Notes: generated by a model not told the origin, from the sequence alone. A DNA stretch of 64,000 bases from Acetobacteraceae bacterium UBA6159 (GCA_002422345.1 DIUL01000168.1:1-64000); one strand, 5' to 3'; shown: positions 8,643 through 18,576, numbered from the stretch's first letter. Translations and numbers: made by a program.

Positions 8643-9467
8643 TCACTCCGCCCTGATCAGGCCACGACGGCCGGGCGTGTCGATGAAGGCGAGCACCTCC
8701 TCGACCAGCGCATCACCGGCATATTGGGCGCGCGCTTCCTCAACCCGCTGGGCAAACACGCCCTCGTGACGGAACAGCGTGCCGAACGCCACGTGCAGGC
8801 GCTGGATCTGGGCCTTGTCGAAACCCCGCCGCTTGAGGCCGATGACGTTCAGGCCGGCGAGCCTGGCGCGATTGCCGATCACGCTGCCGAACGGAATCAC
8901 ATCCGCCTCCACCCCCGAGACCCCGCCGATCATCGCCGCTCGGCCGATCCGCACGAACTGGTGGATGGCCGCGGCGCCGCCGATCACGGCATGGTCGCCG
9001 ATCGAGACATGCCCGCCCATCACCGCGTTGTTCGCGACGATGATGTGGTTGCCCAGGGTGCAGTCGTGCGCGACATGGGCCACGGCCATCAACATGCAGT
9101 CCGTGCCGACGGTCGTGATGCCCTTCCCGGTCGCGGTGCCGCGATGGATGGTGCAGTGTTCCCGCACCAGGGTCCGGGCGCCGATTTCACACCGGGTTGG
9201 TTCGTCGTGATATTTCAGGTCCTGCGGGGCCAGGCCCACCGTGCAAAACGGATACAGCATCACATCGGGGCCGATGCGCGTGTGGCCATCGACCACGACG
9301 TGGGACACCAGGGTCGCCCCATCCTCGATCGTCACATTGGGGCCGACGGTGCAGAACGGGCCGATCGTCACGCCCACGCCCAGGCGCGCCCGGACATCGA
9401 CGATGGCGCTGGGGTGGATCGTGGTCGCGACGGCGCGTGGCGCGCTCAGGTCAGGCATGGCATCCAT
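8643..9467 (-). CDS. lpxA: Acyl-ACP--UDP-N-acetylglucosamine O-acyltransferase
   Basis: First step of lipid A synthesis: transfers 3-hydroxyacyl from ACP to UDP-GlcNAc. 274 aa. Left-handed beta-helix hexapeptide repeats run from about residue 18 to 200, with the active-site region VAHVAHDC and family block GLNVIGLKRRGF in the C-terminal helical part. M4 (9458) is an alternative start. Last lpx gene of the cluster; lpxI and lpxB, often next, are not here. Confidence 0.96.
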   Translation of the reverse strand: MDAMPDLSAPRAVATTIHPSAIVDVRARLGVGVTIGPFCTVGPNVTIEDGATLVSHVVVDGHTRIGPDVMLYPFCTVGLAPQDLKYHDEPTRCEIGARTLVREHCTIHRGTATGKGITTVGTDCMLMAVAHVAHDCTLGNHIIVANNAVMGGHVSIGDHAVIGGAAAIHQFVRIGRAAMIGGVSGVEADVIPFGSVIGNRARLAGLNVIGLKRRGFDKAQIQRLHVAFGTLFRHEGVFAQRVEEARAQYAGDALVEEVLAFIDTPGRRGLIRAE

Positions 9468-9660
9468 AAAAGCGCGATTCCGTCCACATGGCAGGCCATT
9501 ATTGGCAGAGTCAGGGTATGGGCCAGGGGAGTGGCAACCAACTCAAACATTGTTGCCCGATATTTCCCCTCTGGCCCGCTCCCAACCTCGTAACGCCTTG
9601 ATCTACCGGAAATCAGGCGAAAAGACGGCAGCCCTCGGACAGAACGAATCCGTGACGAAA

Positions 9661-10170
9661 TCAGATCGGCGCGGCGCGGTCCATGATCATCGCGGCGAAC
9701 GTCGCCTCGGCCACGGTCACGCCATCCACGCGGGCTGTGCCATGGAACTTCCACACGTTGCCGCGATTGCGCTCCTTCACGACCTCCACTCGCATCTGGT
9801 CGCCGGGCACGACCGGCCGGCGGAACTTGGCCCCCTCGATCGACATGAAATACACAACCTTGCCCTGCGCATCCGGCCCGAGGGTTTCCACGACCAGGAC
9901 GGCGGCGGTCTGCGCCATGCTCTCGATGATCAGCACGCCCGGCATCACGGGATGGTTCGGGAAATGCCCCGCGAAGAAGGATTCGTTGACCGAGACATTC
10001 TTCACCCCGACCGCCGAGACGTTCTTCTTCACCTCCACCACCCGGTCGATCAGCAGGAACGGATAGCGATGCGGGATCGCCTGCATGATCTGCTGGATGT
10101 CGAGGACGTCCCGGTCCTGGCCGGCGTCCTGGGGCGTTTGGGATGCTGCTGGCTGATCCATCTCGTTCAA
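9661..10170 (-). CDS. fabZ: 3-hydroxyacyl-[ACP] dehydratase FabZ
   Basis: Dehydrates 3-hydroxyacyl-ACP in fatty acid elongation and competes with LpxA/LpxD for the same substrates. 169 aa including a roughly 20-residue polar N-terminal extension. Hot-dog fold motifs: IPHRYPFLLIDR, then GHFPNHPVMPGVLIIESMAQ with the catalytic His and Glu. ATG overlaps the lpxD stop by four bases (ATGA). The 193-base gap between fabZ and lpxA holds no gene that I can see. Confidence 0.96.
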   Translation of the reverse strand: MNEMDQPAASQTPQDAGQDRDVLDIQQIMQAIPHRYPFLLIDRVVEVKKNVSAVGVKNVSVNESFFAGHFPNHPVMPGVLIIESMAQTAAVLVVETLGPDAQGKVVYFMSIEGAKFRRPVVPGDQMRVEVVKERNRGNVWKFHGTARVDGVTVAEATFAAMIMDRAAPI

Positions 10171-11267
10171 TCCGTACCTGACCTGGTGCCCTTTTCCGGA
10201 TCGCCACGTCCCGGGTCACCGCCCGAGCGTCTGGCGCCCGTATAGTCGCGAATCATACGCTTCAACGTCGCGAGTTCCCGGAAGAACCCGCGTGCCGGCT
10301 GTGCCGGGCTGCCGACCCATTCGGCCCCCGCCGGCACGTCGCCCATCACGCCCGCCTGCGCGCCGATCCGCGCGCCCCGGCCAATATGGGCATGGCCGAC
10401 CAGCCCTGCCTGACCGCCGAACATCACCTGGTCCTCCAGCGTAGCGGAGCCGGAGATGCCGACCTGGGAGACGATGACACAGGCCCGTCCGATCCGGACG
10501 TTGTGGGCGATCTGCACAAGGTTATCGATCCGCGTGCCCGCCCCGATCACGGTGTCATGCATCGAGCCGCGGTCGATCGTGGTGTTGGACCCGACTTCGA
10601 CATCGTCATGGATGATGACCCGCCCGATCTGGGGTACGGAGATGAACCCTTCCGCCCCGACCGCGAATCCAAATCCGTCCTGACCGACCCGGACCCCAGG
10701 GTACAGGCACACCCGATCGCCGATCATCGCGTGGCTGATCGTGACGTGGGCGCCGATCCGGCAGTCGCGGCCCATGATGACGCCATCGCCCACCACGGCC
10801 AGCGGACCGATCCGGCAGCGCGGCCCGATTTCCGCGCCCGCGCCGATCACCGACAGCGGTCCGATCTCAGCGCTGGGGTCGATCATGGCGTCCGGGGCCA
10901 CGACGGCCGATGGGTGGACACCGGGCGACACGGCGGGCAGAGGGAAAAACAGCGCCGCCGCCCTGGCCCAGGCCAGGTACGGCTCCCGCGTGACGATCGC
11001 GACGGCAGTTTCCGGCACACGATCAGCCATGTCGGGGTGCACGATCACCGCCCCCGCCTGGGTCGCATCCAGCGCGGTCGCGTATTTGCGGTTATCCAGG
11101 AAGCTCACCTGATCGGGCATCGCGGTCTGCAACGGCGCGATGCCGGTCAGCATCAGACGCCGTGGCGGCGCCTCCGCGCGCGCCGCATCCACGACGGCGG
11201 CGAGCGTGAAAGGCCCGTTGCGCTGGAAAAAGCGAGGATCGCCCGCAATCGCAGGCCGTTCCACCAC
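10167..11267 (-). CDS. lpxD: UDP-3-O-(3-hydroxyacyl)glucosamine N-acyltransferase
   Basis: Third step of lipid A synthesis: N-acylates UDP-3-O-acylglucosamine. 366 aa. An N-terminal alpha/beta domain (about 1-105) precedes beta-helix hexapeptide repeats to about residue 320, with catalytic-region motif LVQIAHNVRIG and the uridine-site block GFGFAVGAEGF. The last ~25 residues are an Arg/Gly/Asp-rich tail not needed by the family. Four-base overlap with fabZ. Confidence 0.96.
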   Translation of the reverse strand: MVERPAIAGDPRFFQRNGPFTLAAVVDAARAEAPPRRLMLTGIAPLQTAMPDQVSFLDNRKYATALDATQAGAVIVHPDMADRVPETAVAIVTREPYLAWARAAALFFPLPAVSPGVHPSAVVAPDAMIDPSAEIGPLSVIGAGAEIGPRCRIGPLAVVGDGVIMGRDCRIGAHVTISHAMIGDRVCLYPGVRVGQDGFGFAVGAEGFISVPQIGRVIIHDDVEVGSNTTIDRGSMHDTVIGAGTRIDNLVQIAHNVRIGRACVIVSQVGISGSATLEDQVMFGGQAGLVGHAHIGRGARIGAQAGVMGDVPAGAEWVGSPAQPARGFFRELATLKRMIRDYTGARRSGGDPGRGDPEKGTRSGTD

Positions 11268-11284
11268 GCCGCCCCGTCCCTAGG

Positions 11285-12157
11285 TCAGTTCTTCGGCGGC
11301 GGCTTCGCGCCACCGGCCGCGGGAGTCGCCTCGGGCTTCGGCGACTCGCTGAGCTTCTGCGCCATGGCCAGCGGAGAGACGCCATCCGGCGGGATCACGA
11401 CGGTCGGCAGCACCTGGTTCAGAACCTCAACCACCTGGGGAGTCAGGTCGAACTCCGGGGTCGTGCCCAGAAGCTGCGCCCGGTTCAGCACCACGTTCAC
11501 GCCGCGCGAGGTCGCGACCTGATGGGCGATGATTTCCAGCATGCGGTCGATCTGCGCCATCACGTACTGGCCGGCTTCGCGGATGATCCGCTCCCGGTCA
11601 CCGAACTTGCGACGGGATTCGTTGATGCGGTTCTGGTACTCACGCTCCTTCGCGCGGATCTGGTCAGGCGTGAGCTTGGCGCGCTGGGATGCAAAGGCCT
11701 GCCCGAGGTCCCGCAGGGCAATCTGCTCCTTCTGCGCGTCCTCGTTCAGCTTCTGGCGGCGAATCCCGAGTTCCTTGTCGGCCTGCTGATAGGCACTGGA
11801 AATCCGCAGCACGTCCGGCACGGACAGGACGCCGATGACGGCCGCCGGGGGCGGCGCACCCTTGGGGATCGGGGGAACTTCGGGCGCCGGCGGGAGCATC
11901 ACCTGCAACTGCTGCGGCGAAATCGGCGGAGCGCCTTCCGCGCCCGGATCGGCCATGCCGGCATCCCCGGCCGGTTGCGCCTGCGGCTGCGGGGCGGCAG
12001 GACGCGGCTGGGCCTGGGGCTGCGCGCGCGGCGGCTGACCCTGCCCGGGCACGAACCAGCCCGGGTTGGATTGCTGTTGCGCGGAGACAGGCTGTGCGAG
12101 CAACGCCGCGGCAAGGGCCGCGATCGCGATGGCAGCGGATGATCGAATAGGAGCCAC
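11285..12157 (-). CDS. OmpH/Skp-family periplasmic chaperone
   Basis: Predicted periplasmic chaperone that holds unfolded outer-membrane proteins for BamA. 290 aa, longer than the ~160 aa of E. coli Skp because about 75 Pro/Gln/Ala-rich residues follow the signal peptide (cleaved after PVSAQ, near residue 27). The Skp-like coiled coil covers about 105-215 (for example SSAYQQADKELGIRRQ). The start is GTG, sharing a base with the bamA stop (TAGTG). The order bamA-ompH-lpxD-fabZ-lpxA is conserved across proteobacteria. Confidence 0.88.
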   Translation of the reverse strand: MAPIRSSAAIAIAALAAALLAQPVSAQQQSNPGWFVPGQGQPPRAQPQAQPRPAAPQPQAQPAGDAGMADPGAEGAPPISPQQLQVMLPPAPEVPPIPKGAPPPAAVIGVLSVPDVLRISSAYQQADKELGIRRQKLNEDAQKEQIALRDLGQAFASQRAKLTPDQIRAKEREYQNRINESRRKFGDRERIIREAGQYVMAQIDRMLEIIAHQVATSRGVNVVLNRAQLLGTTPEFDLTPQVVEVLNQVLPTVVIPPDGVSPLAMAQKLSESPKPEATPAAGGAKPPPKN

Positions 12158-14514
12158 TAGAACCTCGTGCCAAAGCCGAATCGGAAAACCTGGGTCTGAT
12201 CGTAAGCCTGCTTCACCACGAACGGGGTGACGTCGATGTTGATCAGGCCGAACTGCGTGCGCCAGGAAACGCCCAGGCCGGCGCCAACCCGCGGCGTGGC
12301 CGACTGCGCGATCTGGCAGGTCGTGCCGTTTGCATACACGCAGGAATTCGCGTTGTTGAAGCTCGCATCGCTCAGCGAGCCGACATCAACGAATGCGCGT
12401 CCGGTCAAGCCAAGGTCCGCGGGGACCGGCAGCGGAAACCGCAGTTCCGTCGTCTGCGTCCACATCACGCGGCCACCCAGGGGGTCGCCCGTGACCATGT
12501 CGTGCGGACCGGCGCCACCGATCTGGAAGCCGCGCAGGTTTTCGCCGCCCAGGAAGAAGCGGTCGATGATCCGCTCCTTGCTGCTGATGGACGCGAGGTA
12601 ACCGGCACCGGCGCCGACCTTGATGCCCCAGTCCTGATGGCCCAGGTATTTCTCGAGCGAGTAGTAATAGGCCGCGCTCACGTTCGTGCGGATGAACGCC
12701 ACGTCGCCGCCAAGCCCGGCGAAATCGGTGCCGAGTTCAACGATGAAGCCATTGCGCGGCGCGATGCGGCTGTCGCGATAGTCGAACGTCAGGACCTGGC
12801 TGATCTGCGACAGCAGGGTCGTGCCGGCTTCGTTGAGGATGAACGGGCTGGCGGCGGCGCTGATGTTGAACACATCGCGGTTGACCAGGGAGTAGCTCCA
12901 GACCTGCCGGAGATTCTCATTGAAGTCATAGCCGGCGCGCAGCGCGAAACCGACGCGCTTTTCGTCATAGGGCTGCGTGCCCAGGAAGTTCGTCTGGATC
13001 AGGAACGCGTCGAAGCCGGCGACGAGGTTACGATCCAAGAAGTACGGATCGGTGATCGAGAGGTTCACCGAACTCCGCTTCTCGGCCAGCACGCCGCGGA
13101 TCGAGGCGTTGATCCCGGTGCCGATCATGTTGCGTTCGGCCAACCCGAGATCGAGCAGCGGCCCGGCGTCCGTCGAGTAACCGCCACCCAGGGTCAGTTC
13201 ACCCGTCGCACGCTCGGTGATGTTGGTCTGGATGACCGCCTTGTCGGGAGAGGACCCGGGCCCGGTGTTGATGTCGACATTCGTGAAGTAGCCGAGGTCC
13301 ATCAGGCGCGAACGCGTCCGGCGGATCGCCTCGGCGTTGAACGCGTCACCCTCGGCGATACGGAACTCCCGGCGGACGACCTTGTCCTTGGTGCGGAGGT
13401 TGCCCGAAATGTCGATCCGCTCGACATAAACCCGCGGGCCTTCGCCGACTTCGTAGGTGATCGAAATTTCACGCTTGGCGGCATCGCGGACGACACGAGG
13501 CTTCACCTCGACGAACGCATAGCCGCGGTTGTGGATCTGCTCCTCGATCGAATCGGCGGCCTTGCCGACCGCGTCGCCGTCGTACCAATCCCCCTCCTTG
13601 AAGGGAATCAGCGGGATGACGTCGTCGGAGCTGAGGTTCCGAAGCTGCGATGTCGCGCTGATCTTGCCCAGGCGGTACCGCTCACCTTCCTTGATGTTGA
13701 AGGTGACGAAGAAGGCCTTGCGGTCGGGGGACAGTTCGGCAGTCGGGTCGCTGATCTGGACGTCCGCGTAGCCATTCTTCAGATAGAACCGGCGCAGCAG
13801 CTCGCGATCGAAATTCAGCCGTTCGGGGTCGTACTGGTCCGACGTGGACAGGAATTTCCACCACCGCTCCTCGCGGCTGCTGATCACCTCGGTCAGGCGG
13901 CTTTCGCTGAACGCCTTGTTGCCGACCATCGCGATCTTGCTGACCAGCGTGGACGTGCCGTCGTTGATCTGGAACACGACGTCGACGCGGTTCTGATCCA
14001 GCCGGATGATCTGCGGATCGACCGAGGCGTCGTAATGGCCGCGCTGGGCATACAGATCGAGGATTCGCTTCCGATCGATCTCGGCCGTCGCGGGGGTGAA
14101 CACCGCGCGCGGACGCACCTGCACCTCGGGCCGCAACTGTTCGTCGGTCAGCTTCTTGTTGCCCTCGAACGCAACCCGGTTGACCAGCGGATTCTCAACG
14201 ACCCGCACGATCAGCGTGTCGCCCGAGCGCAGCATCTGCACGTCCTGGAACAGGCCGGTCGCATAGAGCGTCTTCAAGCTGCGGTCGATGCGGTCCTGGT
14301 CGAAACGGTCCCCTGCCTGGATCAGCATGTAGGACCGAATGGTGCCTTCCTCGATTCGCTGGCTACCCTCGACCTTGATCGACTGCACCGCACCGCCCGC
14401 TGCCGCGGCCGGTGCGGCTCGCGGCGCGGGTGACCGCTGCGCGACCGCCGGGAAAAGGACAAGAGCGGCGACCAGGGATCCCGCGAGAAGGCGAACGGCG
14501 CGTATCGGCATCAA
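12157..14514 (-). CDS. bamA: Outer membrane protein assembly factor BamA
   Basis: Central component of the beta-barrel assembly machine in the outer membrane. 785 aa, normal length. Signal peptide ends near LFPAVA; five POTRA repeats occupy about 45-430 (the first begins IKVEGSQRIEEGTI); the 16-strand Omp85 barrel fills the rest, with the conserved lid-lock motif VRGF represented as LRGF and a terminal FGFGTRF ending in aromatic Phe, as barrel substrates do. Stop overlaps the ompH start. Confidence 0.97.
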   Translation of the reverse strand: MMPIRAVRLLAGSLVAALVLFPAVAQRSPAPRAAPAAAAGGAVQSIKVEGSQRIEEGTIRSYMLIQAGDRFDQDRIDRSLKTLYATGLFQDVQMLRSGDTLIVRVVENPLVNRVAFEGNKKLTDEQLRPEVQVRPRAVFTPATAEIDRKRILDLYAQRGHYDASVDPQIIRLDQNRVDVVFQINDGTSTLVSKIAMVGNKAFSESRLTEVISSREERWWKFLSTSDQYDPERLNFDRELLRRFYLKNGYADVQISDPTAELSPDRKAFFVTFNIKEGERYRLGKISATSQLRNLSSDDVIPLIPFKEGDWYDGDAVGKAADSIEEQIHNRGYAFVEVKPRVVRDAAKREISITYEVGEGPRVYVERIDISGNLRTKDKVVRREFRIAEGDAFNAEAIRRTRSRLMDLGYFTNVDINTGPGSSPDKAVIQTNITERATGELTLGGGYSTDAGPLLDLGLAERNMIGTGINASIRGVLAEKRSSVNLSITDPYFLDRNLVAGFDAFLIQTNFLGTQPYDEKRVGFALRAGYDFNENLRQVWSYSLVNRDVFNISAAASPFILNEAGTTLLSQISQVLTFDYRDSRIAPRNGFIVELGTDFAGLGGDVAFIRTNVSAAYYYSLEKYLGHQDWGIKVGAGAGYLASISSKERIIDRFFLGGENLRGFQIGGAGPHDMVTGDPLGGRVMWTQTTELRFPLPVPADLGLTGRAFVDVGSLSDASFNNANSCVYANGTTCQIAQSATPRVGAGLGVSWRTQFGLINIDVTPFVVKQAYDQTQVFRFGFGTRF

Positions 14515-14668
14515 ACGGCTGGACTCCCTATTCCCGCGCCGAGCGGCGGCTGCGTCCGGCGGAGCCGTACGAAGTGCGGGAGGTGGACCTTACCCGCGCC
14601 GTCCGGCTCACGCCAGATGACGCAGCCACGCGCCAAGAGCAAGAGGCGATTGCCCGCCGCCCCGCCGA

Positions 14669-15781
14669 TCAGCCAATCAGGCCGGCGACCCAGCGGAACA
14701 AACCGATCTGCGTCAGGTCGTTCCAAGTGGCAAAGACAAACAGCCCACCAAGCACCGCGATGCCCGCGCGGAAGCCATATTCCTGCGCCCGCATGGACAG
14801 CGGGCGACCGCGAATCGCCTCCGCCAGATAGAACACAAGGTGGCCGCCATCCAGCACGGGGATAGGAAACAGGTTGATAAGACCGAGGTTTACCGACAGC
14901 ACGGCAATGAAGGAGATCATGCTGGCTAGGCCGATGCTGGCAACCTGGCCGGATAGCTGGGCGATCCGGAGCGGGCCGCCCAACTCCTCGGTGCCGCGGC
15001 TGCCGGTGATCATCTGGCCGACGCCGGACAACGTGTCCATCGTCACCCGCCAGGTCTGCGTGATCCCGCCAATCAGGGCGTCGATCGGACCCAGGGCCTG
15101 ATACTCGACCTTGCCGCCACGGATGCCCAGCAGACCAACCTTGCGCCCGTTCGATTCACGGGAATCCGTCAGGACCGAGAGTTCCTTCGGCCCGCCGTCA
15201 CGCTCGACGGTGATGGAAAGCCGGGTGGCCGGATTGGCGGAGACGATTCGCTGCACGTCCTCGAACGTGACGATCTCCTCGCCATTGATGAACTGGATGC
15301 GGTCGTCGGCAACCATGCCGCCACGCGCGGCGGCACCGTCAGGCAGCACCTCGCCCACAACCGGCACGGTCACGGGCCGGCCGCTGACCATGAACAGGAT
15401 GGCGAACAGGACCATGGCCAGCAGGAAATTCGCGATCGGGCCAGCGGCGACGATGATCGCCCGCGATCCGACGGATTTGTCGTGGAAGGTCTGGCCTGGC
15501 AGCCAACTGGCGCGCACCTCGGGCGAGACGTCCTGCGGACGCTCCTGCCCATGCAGCTTGACATAGCCGCCCAGCGGCAGCCACGCCACCTTCCACACCG
15601 TCCCCCTTCTATCCGTCCATTGCGTCAGCGCTCGGCCGAAGCCGACCGAGAACGCCTCCACATGCACGCCGCGCCAACGCGCCGCGAGGTAGTGGCCGAG
15701 TTCGTGGATGAAAACCAAAACGCCCAGGACGACGACAAAGGCCAGGACGGTGCGAAGCAGATCGGGAAAAGCAGACAACAC
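14669..15781 (-). CDS. rseP: Site-2 zinc metalloprotease RseP
   Basis: Intramembrane protease that cuts anti-sigma factors and remnant signal peptides. 370 aa. Zinc motif HELGH at 26-30 in the first helix, the second ligand region PIPVLDGGHL in the third, and one central PDZ domain (about 115-200, with ARGGMVADDRIQFINGEE). Four membrane helices in all. It sits between dxr and bamA, the standard position. The 154 bases to bamA contain no gene. Confidence 0.95.
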   Translation of the reverse strand: MLSAFPDLLRTVLAFVVVLGVLVFIHELGHYLAARWRGVHVEAFSVGFGRALTQWTDRRGTVWKVAWLPLGGYVKLHGQERPQDVSPEVRASWLPGQTFHDKSVGSRAIIVAAGPIANFLLAMVLFAILFMVSGRPVTVPVVGEVLPDGAAARGGMVADDRIQFINGEEIVTFEDVQRIVSANPATRLSITVERDGGPKELSVLTDSRESNGRKVGLLGIRGGKVEYQALGPIDALIGGITQTWRVTMDTLSGVGQMITGSRGTEELGGPLRIAQLSGQVASIGLASMISFIAVLSVNLGLINLFPIPVLDGGHLVFYLAEAIRGRPLSMRAQEYGFRAGIAVLGGLFVFATWNDLTQIGLFRWVAGLIG

Positions 15782-15801
15782 GGTGGCAATAATCTCCGGT
15801 G

Positions 15802-16989
15802 TCAGGCGGCCACAGCCTGAGTCAGGCCATGGGCGGTACGGCGCGCGGTAGCATCGAGTTCAATCACGGCTTCAAGCGAGTCGGCAGGCGGCGTCCCTAG
15901 CTTTTCCAGCACACGTTCAACCGTGCCCGCGATATCGAGGAAACCGATCTTCCCTTTCAGGAAGCTGTCGACCGCGACTTCATTCGCCGCATTCAGGATA
16001 GCTGGGGTTCCGCCCCCTGCTTTCAATGCCTCCCGCGCCAGGCGCAAAGCGGGGAACTGGAGCAGATCGGGTTCGGCGAATTCCAGACGCGCGACCTCGG
16101 CGAGGTTGAGGCGTTTGGAACTCGTGGGCATGCGGGCGGGCCACGCGAGGGTGTGCGAAATGGGAATCCGCATGTCGGGAGAGCCGAGCTGCGCGAGGAC
16201 GGAGCCGTCCTGGTAGCAGACCATGCCGTGGATCACGGACTGCGGATGGATCAGCACGCCAATCGCCGATTCATCGAGGTCGAACAGGCGCGCGGCCTCG
16301 ATGACCTCCAGCCCTTTGTTGAACATCGTGGCCGAGTCGATGGTGATCTTCGGCCCCATCGACCAGATCGGATGACGCAGCGCGGCCTCCGGCTTCACGC
16401 GGGCCATTTCTTCCAGCGTGAACAGGCGGAACGGGCCACCGGATGCGGTCAGGATGATCTGCTCGATCGCGCCCCGATTCCCGTCGGCCATCGATTGGAA
16501 GATGGCGTTATGTTCCGAATCGACGGGCAGCAGCGTGGCGCCGGCCTCCCGCACGGCCCGCAGCATCACCTCTCCGGCGCAGACCAGGGCTTCCTTGTTG
16601 GCGAGGGCAACGGCCTTGCCGCGCCTGATCGCCGCCAGGGTAGAGGCGAGGCCGGCGGCGCCGGTGATCGCCGCCATTGTCCAGTCGGCCGGCATCGCCG
16701 CAGCATCGACCACCGCGTCCAGGCCTGCGGCGACTTCGATTCCCGTGCCGGCCAGCGCGTCCTTCAGGCCCTGGTAGCAATCGGGGTTGGCGACGACCGC
16801 ACGCTCCGCCCGCAACTGGCGGGCCTGCTGGGCCAGAAGCTCGATCTTGCTGCCGGCGACGAGCGCCTTGACCCGGTAGCGGTCCGGCTGGGCCAGCAGA
16901 AGATCGATCGTTTGCGTCCCGACGCTGCCGGTGCAGCCAAGGATGGTGACAGTGCGCGGCGCGTCCGCCGAGGGTGATGAGGGCGTCAT
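15802..16989 (-). CDS. dxr: 1-deoxy-D-xylulose 5-phosphate reductoisomerase
   Basis: Second step of the MEP isoprenoid pathway: NADPH-dependent conversion of DXP to MEP. 395 aa. Nucleotide-binding start TILGCTGSVGTQTIDL, cofactor and metal motifs ALANKEALVCAGE and LPVDSEHNAIFQ, and the C-terminal helical domain. ATG at 16989 overlaps the cdsA TGA (ATGA); a TTG two codons upstream is less likely. Partner ispE is at 61.6 kb in this window. Confidence 0.96.
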   Translation of the reverse strand: MTPSSPSADAPRTVTILGCTGSVGTQTIDLLLAQPDRYRVKALVAGSKIELLAQQARQLRAERAVVANPDCYQGLKDALAGTGIEVAAGLDAVVDAAAMPADWTMAAITGAAGLASTLAAIRRGKAVALANKEALVCAGEVMLRAVREAGATLLPVDSEHNAIFQSMADGNRGAIEQIILTASGGPFRLFTLEEMARVKPEAALRHPIWSMGPKITIDSATMFNKGLEVIEAARLFDLDESAIGVLIHPQSVIHGMVCYQDGSVLAQLGSPDMRIPISHTLAWPARMPTSSKRLNLAEVARLEFAEPDLLQFPALRLAREALKAGGGTPAILNAANEVAVDSFLKGKIGFLDIAGTVERVLEKLGTPPADSLEAVIELDATARRTAHGLTQAVAA

Positions 16990-17813
16990 TCCCAAAACAC
17001 TACTCCCCGACCCGAGGCCAACGCCAGCAGAGCCGCGATGGGCGCCGCGGCCAGCAACGCATCCAGGCGATCCAGCAACCCACCATGACCGGGAATCAGG
17101 TGCCCCGAGTCCTTGGCGCCCACCTGCCGCTTGATCGCGCTTTCAAAAAGATCGCCGGCCTGCGCGACGATTCCCAAGATCGCGGCCAGCAGAATGGTCC
17201 GCGCGACCGAACCAGGCGGTTGCACGATATAGGAAACCAGCAGCGCCACGCCGACCGCCGTCACCAGCCCGCCCAGCGCGCCGGACAACGTCTTGTTGGG
17301 CGAAATCGACGGCGCGAGCTTGGGGCCGCCCAGCATCCGTCCGGTCATGTAGGCGCCGATATCGCTCGCCCAGACCAGCAGCATCAGGAACAGAAGTTCG
17401 GCGCGTCCCGCTTCGGCGTCTTCCCGCAGCCAGGCGAGCGCCGCCATGCCGAGTCCGACATAGGGAACCCCCAGCAGCAACGGCATCAGCCGGCCCGAGC
17501 CGGCGAGCAAGGCCACGACCGGGACAGTCACGGCCAGAACCAGGACGGATGCCAAGGGTTGGTCGATGCCGGCGAGAGTCACGGCGATCATGGTGCCGGC
17601 GACCAGGGCCCAGGTCGGGCGGTCTCCGTCGCGCAGGCCGCACAGGCGCGCCCACTCCACCGCCAGGCCGGCGGTCGCAGCGATTGCCAGGGCCAGGAAT
17701 GGCAGGCCGCCAAACCAGACGCAGGCCAGGACGGCGGGGCCCAGCACGGCGGCCGACAGGACCCGCATGCGCAGGTCGGTCCAGCGACGGGGTGTCTCAG
17801 CCAGGGCGGGCAC
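16986..17813 (-). CDS. cdsA: Phosphatidate cytidylyltransferase
   Basis: Makes CDP-diacylglycerol from phosphatidate and CTP at the inner membrane, the branch point of phospholipid synthesis. 275 aa with about seven membrane helices and the C-terminal family signature beginning AKDSGHLIPGHGG with the metal-binding LDRLD. I chose GTG at 17813, which overlaps the uppS 3' end by 17 bases; ATG at 17768 is possible but would trim the region before the first helix. Confidence 0.94.
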   Translation of the reverse strand: MPALAETPRRWTDLRMRVLSAAVLGPAVLACVWFGGLPFLALAIAATAGLAVEWARLCGLRDGDRPTWALVAGTMIAVTLAGIDQPLASVLVLAVTVPVVALLAGSGRLMPLLLGVPYVGLGMAALAWLREDAEAGRAELLFLMLLVWASDIGAYMTGRMLGGPKLAPSISPNKTLSGALGGLVTAVGVALLVSYIVQPPGSVARTILLAAILGIVAQAGDLFESAIKRQVGAKDSGHLIPGHGGLLDRLDALLAAAPIAALLALASGRGVVFWE

Positions 17814-18561
17814 CGAACCGACGCTCCCGCCCGGCATACTCGCGCAACGCGGCGGCGAAATGGGCTTCGCCGAAGTCGGGCCACAGCACGTCCATGAACA
17901 CGAACTCGGCATAGGCCGCCTGCCACAGCAGGAAATTCGACAGCCGCTGCTCGCCGGATGTGCGGATCACGAGGTCCGGGTCCGGCATATCAGCCGTGGC
18001 CAGGAAGCGGGCGAATCCGGCCTCGTCCAGCGTGTCGGGATCGAGTTGGCCGGCCTTGGCGGCTTCCGCGATGGCACGGGCGGCCCGCACGATCTCTCCG
18101 CGCGCGCCATACGACAGGGCGACGGTGAGGTTCAGCCGGTCGTTATGGGCGGTATCCCGTTCGGCGGCGGCCAGGTCGCGCTGGATATCGGGATCGAATC
18201 GCTCCGGATCGCCGATGATCCGGACCCGCACGCCATTGGCCTTGAGTTCGGCGATCTCACTGCGCAGGTACTGGCGCAGCAGGCCGGTCAGATCCAGCAC
18301 CTCGGTCCGCGGGCGGCGCCAGTTTTCGCTGCTGAAGGCATAGAGTGTAAGCCAGCCGACGCCATTCTGGATCGCGGCTTCGATCGTGCGGCGGACGGCG
18401 CGGGCGCCTTCGCGATGGCCGGCGATGCGGGGCAGATGCCGGGCCGAGGCCCAGCGGCCGTTGCCATCCATGATGATCGCGACGTGAACAGGCGGCGCGC
18501 AGTCGGGCGCCGCCTTTTTATCGGCCGGGGTCGGTTCAACGGGTTGAGCGGTTGCCGCCAC
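17797..18561 (-). CDS. uppS: Undecaprenyl diphosphate synthase (cis-prenyltransferase)
   Basis: Makes the C55 lipid carrier for peptidoglycan and O-antigen from FPP and IPP. 254 aa. Signature IIMDGNGRWA near residue 30 with catalytic Asp, then YAFSSENWRRP and the C-terminal family block DLVIRTSGEQRLSNFLLW. The first ~24 residues are a polar extension, so the true start may lie slightly downstream. Confidence 0.96.
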   Translation of the reverse strand: MAATAQPVEPTPADKKAAPDCAPPVHVAIIMDGNGRWASARHLPRIAGHREGARAVRRTIEAAIQNGVGWLTLYAFSSENWRRPRTEVLDLTGLLRQYLRSEIAELKANGVRVRIIGDPERFDPDIQRDLAAAERDTAHNDRLNLTVALSYGARGEIVRAARAIAEAAKAGQLDPDTLDEAGFARFLATADMPDPDLVIRTSGEQRLSNFLLWQAAYAEFVFMDVLWPDFGEAHFAAALREYAGRERRFGARPG

Positions 18562-18576
18562 GGCCGGGTTCCGGAA

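Noticed and set aside
12502..14433. Very long open frame on the plus strand opposite bamA
   Set aside because: It is antisense to a clearly conserved gene, has shadow-like Asp/Arg/Ala/Val composition and no family motif; GC-rich codon bias of bamA keeps stops out of this frame.
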